From Mycolicibacterium brumae (GTDB lineage Bacteria > Actinomycetota > Actinomycetes > Mycobacteriales > Mycobacteriaceae): 64,000 nt of DNA. Of this stretch, positions 30,699-42,213 are shown piece after piece. The notes below the pieces were generated by a model. That model worked only from the letters and a program-made list of their open reading frames with translations, made no database searches and was not told where the DNA came from. The number at the start of each line of letters is the position of its first letter. The first letter of the stretch is position 1. The stretch is taken from the NCBI RefSeq assembly GCF_025215495.1, contig NZ_CP104302.1:2170001-2234000 (forward strand). Reading direction: 5' to 3'. Position numbers and translations under genes: made by a program.

Positions 30699-32102
30699 TC
30701 ACCACTCGATGTAGCGCACCACGTTGGGGGTCATGCCGGCAGTGCGAACCGGCGAGATCTTCACGTGCGACCCGGTGTAGGGCGCCTCCAGCATCTGCCC
30801 GTTGCCGAGGTAGATGGTGACGTGCTGGCTGCCGCCGGGGCCGTAGAAGATGACGTCGCCGCGCTGCATCTGCGAGCTCGGCAGCTGGCGGCCCATGTTG
30901 TATTGACTGCCGGAATAGTGCGGCAGTTCGATGCCGACACCGGCGAACGCGTAGAGCACCAGGCCCGAGCAGTCGAAGCCGTAGGTGTTGGAGCCGCCAT
31001 CGATGCCGTAGCTGGGCCCGTTGGCGTTGCCGCCACCCCAGGAGTACGGGACACCCATCTGGCTCATGCCGCGATTGATGACGTGTTCGACGGCCTGCTT
31101 GCCGTACACCCGCGGGATGACGCCGTTGTTGTTGATGCCGGTGGAGTCCGGGGCCAGGATGCCGATGGACTGCAGGAACTTGCGGCCCATATTGGCGGTG
31201 ACCTGCGCGGAGGTGGCCGAGATCTGCAGCACCGCGTTGACGATGGCGATCGGGTCGCCGGAGACGAACGCGCTGGGCACCATCGGGATGGTGGTGTCCC
31301 ACTGGCTGATGTCGCCGTAGGGGGCCCGGACGCCTTCGGGCGCTTTGTCCCAGCCGGCGTCGGCCGAGGTGGCCGGACTCGACGGAGCGTTCTGCGCGGC
31401 GGGGGTGGCCGGCGGGCCGGCGGGGGTGGCCGGCGCGACCTTGGCGCGGGCCTCGTCGAGGCGGGCCTTGGCGGCGTCCCGCTCGGCGACCAGGGCGTTG
31501 ATCTGCTCCTGCTGGCGGCCGAAGGTGGACTTGGCGTCCAGCAGCGCCTGCACGGCGTCGTCCTGGCTGGTCTGCGCGCCGGCCGCGGCGGCGTCGGCCT
31601 TCTCCTTGGCCAGCCGGGCGGCGGATTCGCGGTTGACCTGCTCGGTGCGGGCCTGACGCAGATCGGTCATGACCTGCTTGGAGGCCAGCATGATGGTCTC
31701 GTTATCCGACACCGCCGAGATCATCTGGTCGGGGTCGGAGGCGGTCAGCAGCGAGTCCGACGGGCCGCTCATGTAGGTCGCGACCGCGTACTCGTCGAAG
31801 CGGGCCTGGGCGGCGTCGATGGCGCCGTCGGAGTCGCGGACGGCCTGCTGGCTGGCCTGCACCTCCTGCTGGGCGGATTCGGCGTCCTTGCGGGCGCCCT
31901 GCAGGTCGACCAGGGACTTGTTGACCTTCTCCTGCTCGGTCTGCACCTGGGCGCCGACGTCGGACAGCTTCTGGTTGGCCTCGGCGACCTTGGTGATGAG
32001 CGTGGCCAGGTCGTCCGGACCCGGTGCGGCGGCCACCGGACCTGCGGTGACCAATGTCAGCGTGGACGCCAACAACGGAACTACGCCGTGGATAAGCCTC
32101 AT
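30699..32102 (-). CDS. ripA: Peptidoglycan endopeptidase RipA
   Basis: 467 residues from the ATG at 32102. Signal peptide (LIHGVVPLLASTLTLVTAG...AAAP), a long coiled coil (about 35-225, heptad-like VQTEQEKVNKSLVDLQGARK), a Pro/Ala linker, then NlpC/P60 with Cys in YGFDCSGLVLY and His in GSQHVTIYLGN. Secreted hydrolase for daughter-cell separation. The coiled coil likely blocks the active site until processing. The upstream region holds a cluster of GTCACA boxes. Confidence 0.95.
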   Translation of the reverse strand: MRLIHGVVPLLASTLTLVTAGPVAAAPGPDDLATLITKVAEANQKLSDVGAQVQTEQEKVNKSLVDLQGARKDAESAQQEVQASQQAVRDSDGAIDAAQARFDEYAVATYMSGPSDSLLTASDPDQMISAVSDNETIMLASKQVMTDLRQARTEQVNRESAARLAKEKADAAAAGAQTSQDDAVQALLDAKSTFGRQQEQINALVAERDAAKARLDEARAKVAPATPAGPPATPAAQNAPSSPATSADAGWDKAPEGVRAPYGDISQWDTTIPMVPSAFVSGDPIAIVNAVLQISATSAQVTANMGRKFLQSIGILAPDSTGINNNGVIPRVYGKQAVEHVINRGMSQMGVPYSWGGGNANGPSYGIDGGSNTYGFDCSGLVLYAFAGVGIELPHYSGSQYNMGRQLPSSQMQRGDVIFYGPGGSQHVTIYLGNGQMLEAPYTGSHVKISPVRTAGMTPNVVRYIEW

Positions 32103-32160
32103 TCGACCCTGTCTCCCCTTGCACTGCGACCCAAGAGCATGCCCATCGTTATCAACACGA

Positions 32161-32282
32161 GTCACAATTGACCCAATAGAAACAATAAGCATCCTTTGCA
32201 CCGTACGTCACAAAAGAATGCAGTGAGAACTCCAGTCACAAATTACAAGTTTGTGATTTGAAGAATGTGACCTTGCCGTGAC
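32161..32282. promoter_or_regulatory. GTCACA box cluster upstream of ripA (MtrA-type sites)
   Basis: GTCACA occurs at 32161, 32207 and 32235 on the plus strand. TGTGAT (32252), TGTGAC (32266) and CGTGAC (32277) are minus-strand copies, the last two 11 bp apart as a direct repeat. A perfect dyad TCACAAA-N7-TTTGTGA spans 32236-32256. The ~200-bp ripA upstream region is unusually AT-rich. The response regulator MtrA is known to control ripA through such repeats; assignment to MtrA is inference. Confidence 0.6.
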
Positions 32283-32303
32283 CTGCGCCCTCGGCCGGCG
32301 CGG

Positions 32304-32891
32304 TTAAACCGTGCTGGCAGTGGGCTTTTCGGCGGACCCGTCCGCGGCGGCGGCGCGGCGCAGCGCCCAGGTCAGACCCGCGGCGGCGAATACCACGATC
32401 AGCAAAACCGCCGTCAGCGCGGTCCAGTTGAATATCGGGGTCTGCAGCTGGCCGACGAAATTCTGCGTCGAGGTCACCGCATCGCCGGTTTTGGCCAGAT
32501 CCTCCCCCGCCTCCAGCGTCACCCGGTCGTAGCTGGGGCTATAGGTCCCCACGAACGACGGGCTGAGCACCAGCACCGTGGCGCCCGGATGTTGCTGGCC
32601 GACCTCGTTGGCGATGTCGCGCAGCGGGGTGTCGATGACCGGGTTGGCGTCGAGCACGACGACCTTGAGGTCGATGCCCTTGGCCTTGGCGTCGTTGATG
32701 GTGTCGCGCAGCCCCATCACCTGGTCGAGCTCGAGCCCGCGGGCGCTGTAGTTCTTCGACGTCACGTCCTGCTGCACCGCGACCATGCAGGCCGCCGGGG
32801 AATCCTCGCGGGTCGGGTCGACCCCGACCGTCAGGCACAGCTCGGGCGGGATGAACGACGGCGGGGTCAGGGCGTGCGCCGGGCCAGTCAT
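32304..32891 (-). CDS. Conserved actinobacterial membrane-anchored protein (Rv1476-like)
   Basis: About 195 residues. An extracytoplasmic-type domain with two Cys (PPELCLTVGVD, PAACMVAVQ) is followed by a helix near residues 150-172 (LTAVLLIVVFAAAGLTWAL) and a basic, then acidic tail. Function unknown. Position between ripA and acn equals Rv1476. ATG 32891 is preferred; GTG 32900, three codons upstream, is an alternative. Divergent from acn. Confidence 0.75.
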   Translation of the reverse strand: MTGPAHALTPPSFIPPELCLTVGVDPTREDSPAACMVAVQQDVTSKNYSARGLELDQVMGLRDTINDAKAKGIDLKVVVLDANPVIDTPLRDIANEVGQQHPGATVLVLSPSFVGTYSPSYDRVTLEAGEDLAKTGDAVTSTQNFVGQLQTPIFNWTALTAVLLIVVFAAAGLTWALRRAAAADGSAEKPTASTV

Positions 32892-32978
32892 GGCCAACAC
32901 CGTACTTCAGCTTTTCCCGATCCCTGGCACCACGCGGCCCAAGAGACCAGACTGTGATTAGCCCACCCCCAAATAAAA

Positions 32979-32994
32979 CAGGACAAGCGTACTG
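32979..32994. promoter_or_regulatory. AcnR operator in the acn promoter
   Basis: CAGGACAAGCGTACTG matches exactly the consensus I recall for the aconitase repressor AcnR (CAGNACnnncGTACTG) in corynebacteria and mycobacteria. TAGAGT starts at 32996, a plausible -10, so bound AcnR would block RNA polymerase. The repressor gene follows acn. Confidence 0.85.
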
Positions 32995-32998
32995 TTAG

Positions 32999-35878
<2,880 letters not shown>

Positions 35879-35915
35879 CCGGGTACCGCAGGGCGTTCGC
35901 GGGCGGGGGTTGTCG

Positions 35916-36485
35916 ATGCCCAAGGTGAGCGAGGACCATCTGGCGGCCCGACGCCGCCAGATCCTCGACGGCGCCCGTCGCTGCTTCGCCGAATACGGCT
36001 ACGAGCAGGCGACGGTGCGCCGTCTGGAGGAGAGCATCGGGCTGTCCCGGGGCGCGATCTTCCATCACTTCCGGGACAAGGACTCGCTGTTCTTCGAACT
36101 GGCCCACGAGGACGCCGAGCGGATGGCCGACGTGGCCAGCCGGGAAGGGCTGATCCAGGTGATGCGCAATATGCTCGCCGCGCCGGATCAGTTCGACTGG
36201 CTGGCCACCCGGCTGGAGATCGCCCGGAAACTGCGCACCGACCCGGCGTTCCATCAGGGCTGGTCGGAGCGTTCCGCGGAGCTGGCGGCGGCCACCCACG
36301 AACGGCTGGCCCGGCAGAAGCGAGCCGGCCGGCTGCGTGAGGACGTGCCGGAGGAGGTGCTGGCGACCTACCTCGACCTGGTGCTCGACGGCCTGATCGC
36401 GAAGCTGGCGAACGGGGACGACCCCGCGCAGCTGGGGGCCGTGCTTGACCTTGTGGAGCACTCGGTGCGACAGCCGGGACAGTGA
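35916..36485 (+). CDS. acnR: TetR-family aconitase repressor AcnR
   Basis: 189 residues. The N-terminal helix-turn-helix (ARRCFAEYGYEQATVRRLEE, then SRGAIFHHF) and much of the rest closely resemble C. glutamicum AcnR. It represses acn and is released by citrate-Mg. A matching operator sits upstream of acn. ATG 35916 is chosen over a TTG six bases earlier. Cotranscription with acn gives negative feedback. Confidence 0.92.
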   Translation: MPKVSEDHLAARRRQILDGARRCFAEYGYEQATVRRLEESIGLSRGAIFHHFRDKDSLFFELAHEDAERMADVASREGLIQVMRNMLAAPDQFDWLATRLEIARKLRTDPAFHQGWSERSAELAAATHERLARQKRAGRLREDVPEEVLATYLDLVLDGLIAKLANGDDPAQLGAVLDLVEHSVRQPGQ

Positions 36486-36503
36486 CTTGAGAGGATATTG
36501 GGT

Positions 36504-37226
36504 ATGACTGCCCCCGAGAATTCCGACACCCCCATCTCGCTGCCCCGGATCGGTGATCCGGCGCCGTCGTTCACCGCGGTGACCACCGAGGGCACGGTCA
36601 ACTTCCCGGCCGATTACGCCGGCAAGTGGGTCATCCTGTTCTCCCACCCGGCCGACTTCACCCCGGTGTGCACCAGCGAATTCATCACCTTCGCCAGCAT
36701 GCAGGCGGAGTTCGCGGCCTACAACACCGAGCTGATCGGCCTGAGCGTCGACGGCCTGTACAGCCACATCGCCTGGCTGCGCACCATCAAGGACAAGATC
36801 AGCTTCAACGGCCACTCCGGGGTCGAGGTGAAGTTCCCGCTGATCGAAGACATCACCATGTCGGTGGCCCGCCAGTACGGGATGATCATGCCCGGCGAGG
36901 ACAACACCAAGGCCGTGCGCGCGGTGTTCGTCATCGACCCGGCCGGCATGATCCGGACGATCATCTACTACCCGCTGACCCTGGGCCGCAACTTCGACGA
37001 GCTGCTGCGGGTGATCAAGGCGCTGCAGACCGCCGAGACCTTCGGCGTGGCCACCCCCGCCGACTGGCGCCCCGGCGACCGGGTCATCGTCCCGACGGCC
37101 GGCTCCTGCGGCGTCGCCGCCGACCGGATGGACGGCCGCGTCGACGGCGTCGAGTGCGAGGACTGGTTCTTCTGCACCAAGGAGATCTCCGCCGACGACG
37201 TCGAGGCGGGCATCCGCAAGGGCTGA
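36504..37226 (+). CDS. Peroxiredoxin (Prx6/1-Cys-like)
   Basis: 240 residues. The peroxidatic motif HPADFTPVCTSE (Cys56) and the following SVDGLYSHIAWL are Prx6-type, and the C-terminal region ADWRPGDRVIVP is the 1-cysPrx_C domain. Unusually for this class it has three more Cys near the end (GSCGV, VECEDWFFCTK), which could act as resolving or metal-binding residues. It lies 18 bp after acnR with GAGAGGA upstream, so may be cotranscribed with acn-acnR. Not part of the M. tuberculosis order as I recall it. Confidence 0.88.
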   Translation: MTAPENSDTPISLPRIGDPAPSFTAVTTEGTVNFPADYAGKWVILFSHPADFTPVCTSEFITFASMQAEFAAYNTELIGLSVDGLYSHIAWLRTIKDKISFNGHSGVEVKFPLIEDITMSVARQYGMIMPGEDNTKAVRAVFVIDPAGMIRTIIYYPLTLGRNFDELLRVIKALQTAETFGVATPADWRPGDRVIVPTAGSCGVAADRMDGRVDGVECEDWFFCTKEISADDVEAGIRKG

Positions 37227-37253
37227 ACCGCACCGGACCCTCCTCAAGGAGTT

Positions 37254-37440
37254 GCCGAGCGTGCGCTGAGGTCAGCGTCCTCTGGCGAGCGTGCGCGCAG
37301 GTCCGGATTCTCGGGCGAGCGTGCGCGCAGGTCCGGATTCTCGGGCGAGCGTGCGCGCAGGTTCACCCCGTCCTGGGGGTTTGCGGACCTGCGCGCACCT
37401 TCGCGCCCAGAAACGAACCTGAACGCACGCTCGCGCCTCC
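37254..37440. repeat. 30-bp periodic inverted array between convergent Prx and ABC-F genes
   Basis: CGAGCGTGCG occurs forward at 37256, 37286, 37316 and 37346, exactly 30 bp apart. Two full 30-bp units (37284-37313, 37314-37343) are identical. On the far side the reversed word appears twice (CGCACCTTCG ending 37403, CGCACGCTCG ending 37433), again 30 bp apart. No coding potential. A bidirectional 3'-end structure is the simplest reading. Confidence 0.75.
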
Positions 37441-37503
37441 GAAAAGAACCCGGGCGGCTTAGGCGCGACTCAAGATCGCGGCGCCGCAGATCACGGTGGC
37501 GTC

Positions 37504-39135
37504 CTACGCCAGTTCGATGAGTTCCTTGTAGTCCTGGGACCAGAAGTCCTCGGTGCCGTCGGGCAGCAGCACCACGCGTTGCGGCTCCAGCGCCTCGGCG
37601 GCGCCCGGGTCGTGGGTCACCAGCACCACCGCGCCGGTGTAGCTGCGCAGCGCGTCGAGCACCTGCTCACGCGACGCCGGATCCAGGTTGTTGGTCGGCT
37701 CGTCGAGCAGCAGCACGTTGGCGGTGGAGGCCACCAGCCCGGCCAGCGCGAGCCGGGTCTTCTCACCGCCGGACAGGGTTCCGGCAGGCTGCTCCAACTG
37801 CGGGCCGGTGAACATGAACGCGCCCAACAGTCCGCGCAGGTCCTGCTCGCCGGTGTCCGGCGCGGCGTGGCGGATGTTCTCCCACACCGTGGCGTCGTTG
37901 TCGAGGGTGTCGTGCTCCTGCGCGAAGTAGCCGACCCGGCAGCCGTGGCCGGGCTCCAGCTGCCCGGCGTCAGGCTGCTCGGCGCCGGCCAGGATCCGCA
38001 GCAGAGTGGTCTTGCCGGCGCCGTTGAGGCCCAGCACCACCACCCGGGAGCCACGATCGATGGCCAGGTCGACGCCGGTGAACACCTCCAGGGAGCCGTA
38101 CATCTTGGTCAGGCCGGAGGCCATCAGCGGCGTCTTGCCGCACGGCGCGGGCGTCGGGAACTTGATCCGGGCCACCTTGTCGGCCACCCGTTCGGCGTCC
38201 AGCTCGGCGATCATTCGCTCCGCGCGGCGCAGCATGTTCTGCGCGGCGACCGCCTTGGTGGCCTTGGCGCCCATCTTGGCGGCCTGGGCGCGCAGTGCGC
38301 CGGCCTTCTTCTCGGCGTTGGCCCGTTCGCGGCGTCGGCGCTGCTCGTCGGTGGCGCGGGCGTCCAGGTACTTCTGCCAGCCCATGTTGTAGACGTCGGC
38401 CTCACCGCGCACCGCGTCCAGGAACCACACCCGGTTGACCACGTCGGCCAGCAGTTCGACGTCGTGGCTGATCACCACCAGTCCCCCGTTGTGATTGCGC
38501 AGGAAGTCGCGCAGCCAGCCGATGGAATCGGCGTCGAGGTGGTTGGTGGGCTCATCGAGCAGCAGGGTGGTGTCCCCGCCGGCCACCCCGGACTCCGAGG
38601 CGGCGAACAGGATCCGGGCCAGTTCGACGCGGCGGCGCTGACCGCCGGAGAGGGTGCGCAGCGGCTGGGTCAGCACTCGCTCGGGCAGGCCCAGGCTGGC
38701 GCAGATGCGGCCCGCTTCGCTTTCGGCGGCGTACCCGCCGAGCGCGGCGAAGCGCTCCTCGAGCTGGCCGTAGCGGCGGATCGCCTTGTCTCGGCCGGCG
38801 TCGTCGGCCAGTTCGGCCATCAGGGTTTGCTGCTTCTCCAGGTCGGCGAGCAGGGTGTCCAGGCCGCGGGCGGACAGCACCCGGTCCCGGGCGAGCACAT
38901 CGAGGTCGCCTTCGCGGGGGTCCTGCGGCAGGTAGCCGACCTCACCGGAGCGGATGATCTCGCCCGCGTACGGCTCGCCCTCGCCGGCCAGGATGCGCAT
39001 GGTGGTGGTCTTACCCGCGCCGTTGCGGCCCACCAGACCGATCCGGTCGCCGGGTTGCACCCGCAGCGCCGGCCCCTCGGCGGCCAGCAGCGTGCGCGCG
39101 CCGGCGCGGACCTCGAGGTCGGTTGCGGTGATCAC
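37504..39135 (-). CDS. ABC-F family ATPase (ribosome-associated, duplicated ABC)
   Basis: 543 residues with two nucleotide-binding domains and no membrane segment. Walker A motifs are GRNGAGKTT and GLNGAGKTT, with signatures LSGGQRRRVELA and LSGGEKTRLALA, and both Walker B/DEPTNHLD and DEPTNNLD. A Lys/Arg-rich linker (about 265-330) joins them. ABC-F proteins act on ribosomes in translation or antibiotic protection. By position it is the Rv1473 equivalent. Confidence 0.92.
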   Translation of the reverse strand: MITATDLEVRAGARTLLAAEGPALRVQPGDRIGLVGRNGAGKTTTMRILAGEGEPYAGEIIRSGEVGYLPQDPREGDLDVLARDRVLSARGLDTLLADLEKQQTLMAELADDAGRDKAIRRYGQLEERFAALGGYAAESEAGRICASLGLPERVLTQPLRTLSGGQRRRVELARILFAASESGVAGGDTTLLLDEPTNHLDADSIGWLRDFLRNHNGGLVVISHDVELLADVVNRVWFLDAVRGEADVYNMGWQKYLDARATDEQRRRRERANAEKKAGALRAQAAKMGAKATKAVAAQNMLRRAERMIAELDAERVADKVARIKFPTPAPCGKTPLMASGLTKMYGSLEVFTGVDLAIDRGSRVVVLGLNGAGKTTLLRILAGAEQPDAGQLEPGHGCRVGYFAQEHDTLDNDATVWENIRHAAPDTGEQDLRGLLGAFMFTGPQLEQPAGTLSGGEKTRLALAGLVASTANVLLLDEPTNNLDPASREQVLDALRSYTGAVVLVTHDPGAAEALEPQRVVLLPDGTEDFWSQDYKELIELA

Positions 39136-39306
39136 CCGGCCATTCTCCCGTATCGGGCAACCGAAAATGAAACGCGAACAGGCTGCGACGGCGGGGTGCG
39201 GCGAGGCTCACACCGGTCCGTGGCCGTCGAATCTGTGGATCGTGCGAGGAATGGCCCGGCCGCGGGCCTGCGGTCTTCCCCGGCCGCCGCACGGCCCACA
39301 CCATGA

Positions 39307-39390
39307 GCTGACCGGCAACGAGGCCGGTCAGCAAGAGGGTGGCACGGAGGCTTTGCGCAGCGGGTCTACCCCGGCTGGCACGGGTAGACC
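39307..39390 (-). terminator. Two hairpins downstream of trxA
   Basis: GGTCTACCC (39363-39371) faces GGGTAGACC (39382-39390), four bases past the trxA stop. A second perfect 10-bp dyad GCTGACCGGC / GCCGGTCAGC lies at 39307-39332. No T-run follows, as is common in mycobacterial terminators. The remaining ~170 bp to the ABC-F start show nothing further. Confidence 0.55.
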
Positions 39391-39393
39391 GGC

Positions 39394-39762
39394 TTAGGTC
39401 TGGGTAGCGTCGCCCTGCTGGTCGGCGATGGCGGCGTCGACATCGAACTCCTTGACCTGCTCGATGAGCTGCTCCAGCGCCGGGGCGGGCAGCGCGCCGG
39501 CCTGGTTGAACACCAGCTTGCCCTTCTTGAACGCCATCAGCGTCGGGATGGAGCGGATCTGCGCGGCGGCGGCGAGTTCCTGCTCGGCCTCGGTGTCGAC
39601 CTTGGCGAACACCACGTCCGGGTGCGCCTCTGCGGCCTTGGCGAAGGTCGGGGCGAAGGCGCGGCACGGACCGCACCAGGACGCCCAGAAATCCACCAGA
39701 ACGATGTCGTTTCCGGTGACGAGGTCGTCGAACTGCGCTGCGGTGATGTCTTGAGTGGCCAC
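39394..39762 (-). CDS. trxA: Thioredoxin
   Basis: 122 residues with the active site WASWCGPCRAF and cis-Pro segment RSIPTLMAFKKGK. Cytoplasmic disulfide reductant. GTG 39762 is chosen because it follows TTAGGACACAC and the family N-terminus (ATQDITAAQFDDLV) starts there. Position matches M. tuberculosis trxA near the ABC-F gene. Confidence 0.92.
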   Translation of the reverse strand: MATQDITAAQFDDLVTGNDIVLVDFWASWCGPCRAFAPTFAKAAEAHPDVVFAKVDTEAEQELAAAAQIRSIPTLMAFKKGKLVFNQAGALPAPALEQLIEQVKEFDVDAAIADQQGDATQT

Positions 39763-40102
39763 GTGTGTCCTAACGTCGAGGGAAACGCCGATGTTCCACC
39801 AAAAACCGTACCCGCTGGGGTATGCGAGCACACCAAAGCGCACGTCCTGGTTCGGCCACGTCCTGATGCAGAAGTGGCTGGCGCGGCAAGCGTGACGCCC
39901 GATGAACCGGCGCCCCGCTCGCTAGTAACCCCAGGCCTAAGGCCGCTGCTCCCAGTGACGTCAGGGCGAAAAACCGCCCCAAAATCGCCCCCCGGTCACT
40001 AGCGATCGGCGTCGTCGTCCCCAGGTCACTGGCGAGCGCATTCAGCCGGCCCCAGGTCCCTGGCGCACCGGATTCGCGCCAACGGCCGACCCGCCCGCCA
40101 GG
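39763..40102. repeat. Gene-free stretch with an inverted periodic array (~30 bp)
   Basis: This 340-bp gap holds the trxA promoter side and an array. Words related to AGTGACC are forward on the left (AGTAACC ending 39930, AGTGACG ending 39960) and reversed on the right (GGTCACT at 39994 and 40024, GGTCCCT at 40055), with steps of 30, 30 and 31 bp. The centre is A/C-rich (39966-39991). Each word is followed by a CTxGCGAGCGC-like extension. No plausible gene seen. Confidence 0.6.
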
Positions 40103-41734
40103 TCAGTGGTGGGTGGGCGGCTCGGCGCCGATACCGGTCAGCGAACGGACCTCCATCTCAGCGGCCTTCACCGGGTCCTCGTCGTCCGGGGCGCTCAGGG
40201 TGCCGACGATGCCGAGCAGGAACGCCAGCGGGATCGACACGATGCCCGGATTGGACAGCGGGAACCAGGCGAAATCCACACCCGGGATCATCGAGGTCGG
40301 CGAACCGGAGACCGCCGGGGAGAACACGATCAGGACGATCGTCGACGACAGGCCGCCGTACATGCTCCACAGCGCGCCGCGAGTGTTGAACCGCCGCCAG
40401 TACAGCGAATACAGGATGGTCGGCAGGTTCGCCGAAGCGGCCACCGCGAACGCCAGCGCCACCAGGAACGCGATGTTCTGCCCGTTGGCCAGGATGCCCA
40501 GGCAGATGCCGAGCAGGCCCAGCACCACCGCGGTGATCCGGGAGACCCGGACCTGCTCGTCCTCGGTGACCTTGTGCGACTTGAGCACCGACGCGTACAC
40601 GTCGTGCGCGAAGGACGCCGAAGCGGTGATGGTCAGGCCCGCGACGACGGCCAGGATGGTCGCGAAGGCCACCGCGGAGATGATCCCCAGCAGCAGCACC
40701 CCGCCGAGTTCGAAGGCCAGCAGCGGAGCGGCGGAGTTCTCCTTGCCTGCGGCTGCCAGAATCTTGTCCGGTCCGACGATGGCGGCCGCGCCGTAGCCCA
40801 GCGCCAGGGTGAACAGGTAGAACGCGCCGATCAGCGCGATCGCCCACACCACCGAGCGCCGCGCCTCCTTGGCGGTCGGGACGGTGTAGAAGCGCATCAG
40901 CACGTGCGGCAGACCGGCCGTGCCCAGCACCAGCGCGAACGACAGCGAGATGAAGTTGACCTGCTTGAGCAGCGACTCGCCGTACTGGGCTCCCGGGGCC
41001 AGCACGTCGCGGGAGGCGACGGCCTCATTGCTGGATCCGGAGATGGCGGATTGGGCCGAGCCGAGGATCTCGGTGAAGTTGAAGCCGAATCTAGCCAGCA
41101 CCATCACCGACATCAGCGCGGCGCCGGCGATCAGCAGCACCGCCTTGATGATCTGCACCCAGGTGGTGCCCTTCATACCGCCGACCAGCACGTAGACGAT
41201 CATCAGCACGCCGACGACGGCGATCACTACGGACTGCCCCAGCCGGCTCTCGATGTTCATCAATAGCGCGACCAGGCCGCCGGCGCCGGCCATCTGGGCC
41301 AGCAGGTAGAACAGCGACACCGTCAGCGTGGAGGTGGCGGCGGCCAGCCGGACCGGTTTCTGCTTGAGCCGGAAGCTCAGCACGTCGGCCATGGTGAATT
41401 TGCCGGTGTTACGGAGCAGTTCGGCGACCAGCAGCAGCGCCACCAGCCACGCGACCAGGAAACCGATCGAGTACAGGAAGCCGTCGTAGCCGTACACCGC
41501 GATGGCGCCGGTGATACCGAGGAAGCTCGCGGCCGACAAGTAGTCGCCGGCGATGGCGACGCCGTTCTGCGGGCCGGAGAACGCCCGGCCGCCGGTGAAG
41601 AATTCCGCGGCGTTGGTGTTGGTCTTGGACGCCCGGATCACCACCACCAGGGTGACCAGGACGAACACGCCGAAGATCGCCATATTGGCGACGGGGCTGC
41701 CGATCGCGTCGGCTGCCAGCAGAGTGTGGGTCAC
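40103..41734 (-). CDS. Sodium:solute symporter of the acetate/monocarboxylate (ActP/MctC) type
   Basis: 543 residues with about 13 hydrophobic helices. The SSS hallmark region appears in GGRAFSGPQNGVAIAGDYLSAASFLGITG and the MctC-like segments RFYTVPTAKEARRS and YWRRFNTRGALWSMYGG. Expected to import acetate, propionate or pyruvate with Na+ or H+. The ATG overlaps the stop of the DUF485 gene by 4 nt, the usual DUF485-actP pair. Confidence 0.9.
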   Translation of the reverse strand: MTHTLLAADAIGSPVANMAIFGVFVLVTLVVVIRASKTNTNAAEFFTGGRAFSGPQNGVAIAGDYLSAASFLGITGAIAVYGYDGFLYSIGFLVAWLVALLLVAELLRNTGKFTMADVLSFRLKQKPVRLAAATSTLTVSLFYLLAQMAGAGGLVALLMNIESRLGQSVVIAVVGVLMIVYVLVGGMKGTTWVQIIKAVLLIAGAALMSVMVLARFGFNFTEILGSAQSAISGSSNEAVASRDVLAPGAQYGESLLKQVNFISLSFALVLGTAGLPHVLMRFYTVPTAKEARRSVVWAIALIGAFYLFTLALGYGAAAIVGPDKILAAAGKENSAAPLLAFELGGVLLLGIISAVAFATILAVVAGLTITASASFAHDVYASVLKSHKVTEDEQVRVSRITAVVLGLLGICLGILANGQNIAFLVALAFAVAASANLPTILYSLYWRRFNTRGALWSMYGGLSSTIVLIVFSPAVSGSPTSMIPGVDFAWFPLSNPGIVSIPLAFLLGIVGTLSAPDDEDPVKAAEMEVRSLTGIGAEPPTHH

Positions 41735-42081
41735 TGATTCCCCCTCGCGGCCGCTTCCAGCTCGTGGCGGATCTTGGCCGCCCGCGGGTCCAGCTCGCGG
41801 TTGGCGAACCGGACGTAGAGGCCGGTGATCACGAATGTCGAGACGAACTGGCCCAGGCCGATCAGGATGCCCAGGTTGACGTCACCGAAGAGGGGGGTGG
41901 CCATGAAGTCGGCGACGAAGGTGGACAGCAGCACGTACAGGCCGTACCAGAGCATGAAGAACGCCGTCATCGGGAAGACGAAGCGCCGCAGCCGGCGCTT
42001 GAGGTCCTGGAATTCCGGGCTGGCCTGCATCGCGAGGAATTGGTCCCCGGTGGGCGTGGGCGTCGGCGAGGGTTCTGACAC
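41731..42081 (-). CDS. DUF485 membrane protein, symporter partner
   Basis: 116 residues with two hydrophobic helices (MTAFFMLWYGLYVLLSTF and LGQFVSTFVITGLYVRFAN), the DUF485 pattern. Almost always encoded just before acetate symporters, as here. GTG start preceded by AAGGAGATCCG. Probably a small subunit or assembly factor. Confidence 0.88.
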   Translation of the reverse strand: MSEPSPTPTPTGDQFLAMQASPEFQDLKRRLRRFVFPMTAFFMLWYGLYVLLSTFVADFMATPLFGDVNLGILIGLGQFVSTFVITGLYVRFANRELDPRAAKIRHELEAAARGNQ

Positions 42082-42213
42082 CGGATCTCCTTGGAAGTGA
42101 GCTGGACGATCGCTGTGTGGCGACTGAGGTCCACATCACATCACAGAAGTCACGGTCGGGCGCGTCGAAACCGGCCCTGATTGGTCACCGATTGCCCGGG
42201 ACTTGAGTCCCTA

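Noticed and set aside
37254..37440. Short coding repeats
   Set aside because: Although a 30-bp period is divisible by three, there is no start, no flanking coding signal, and the reversed half would not be translated alike.
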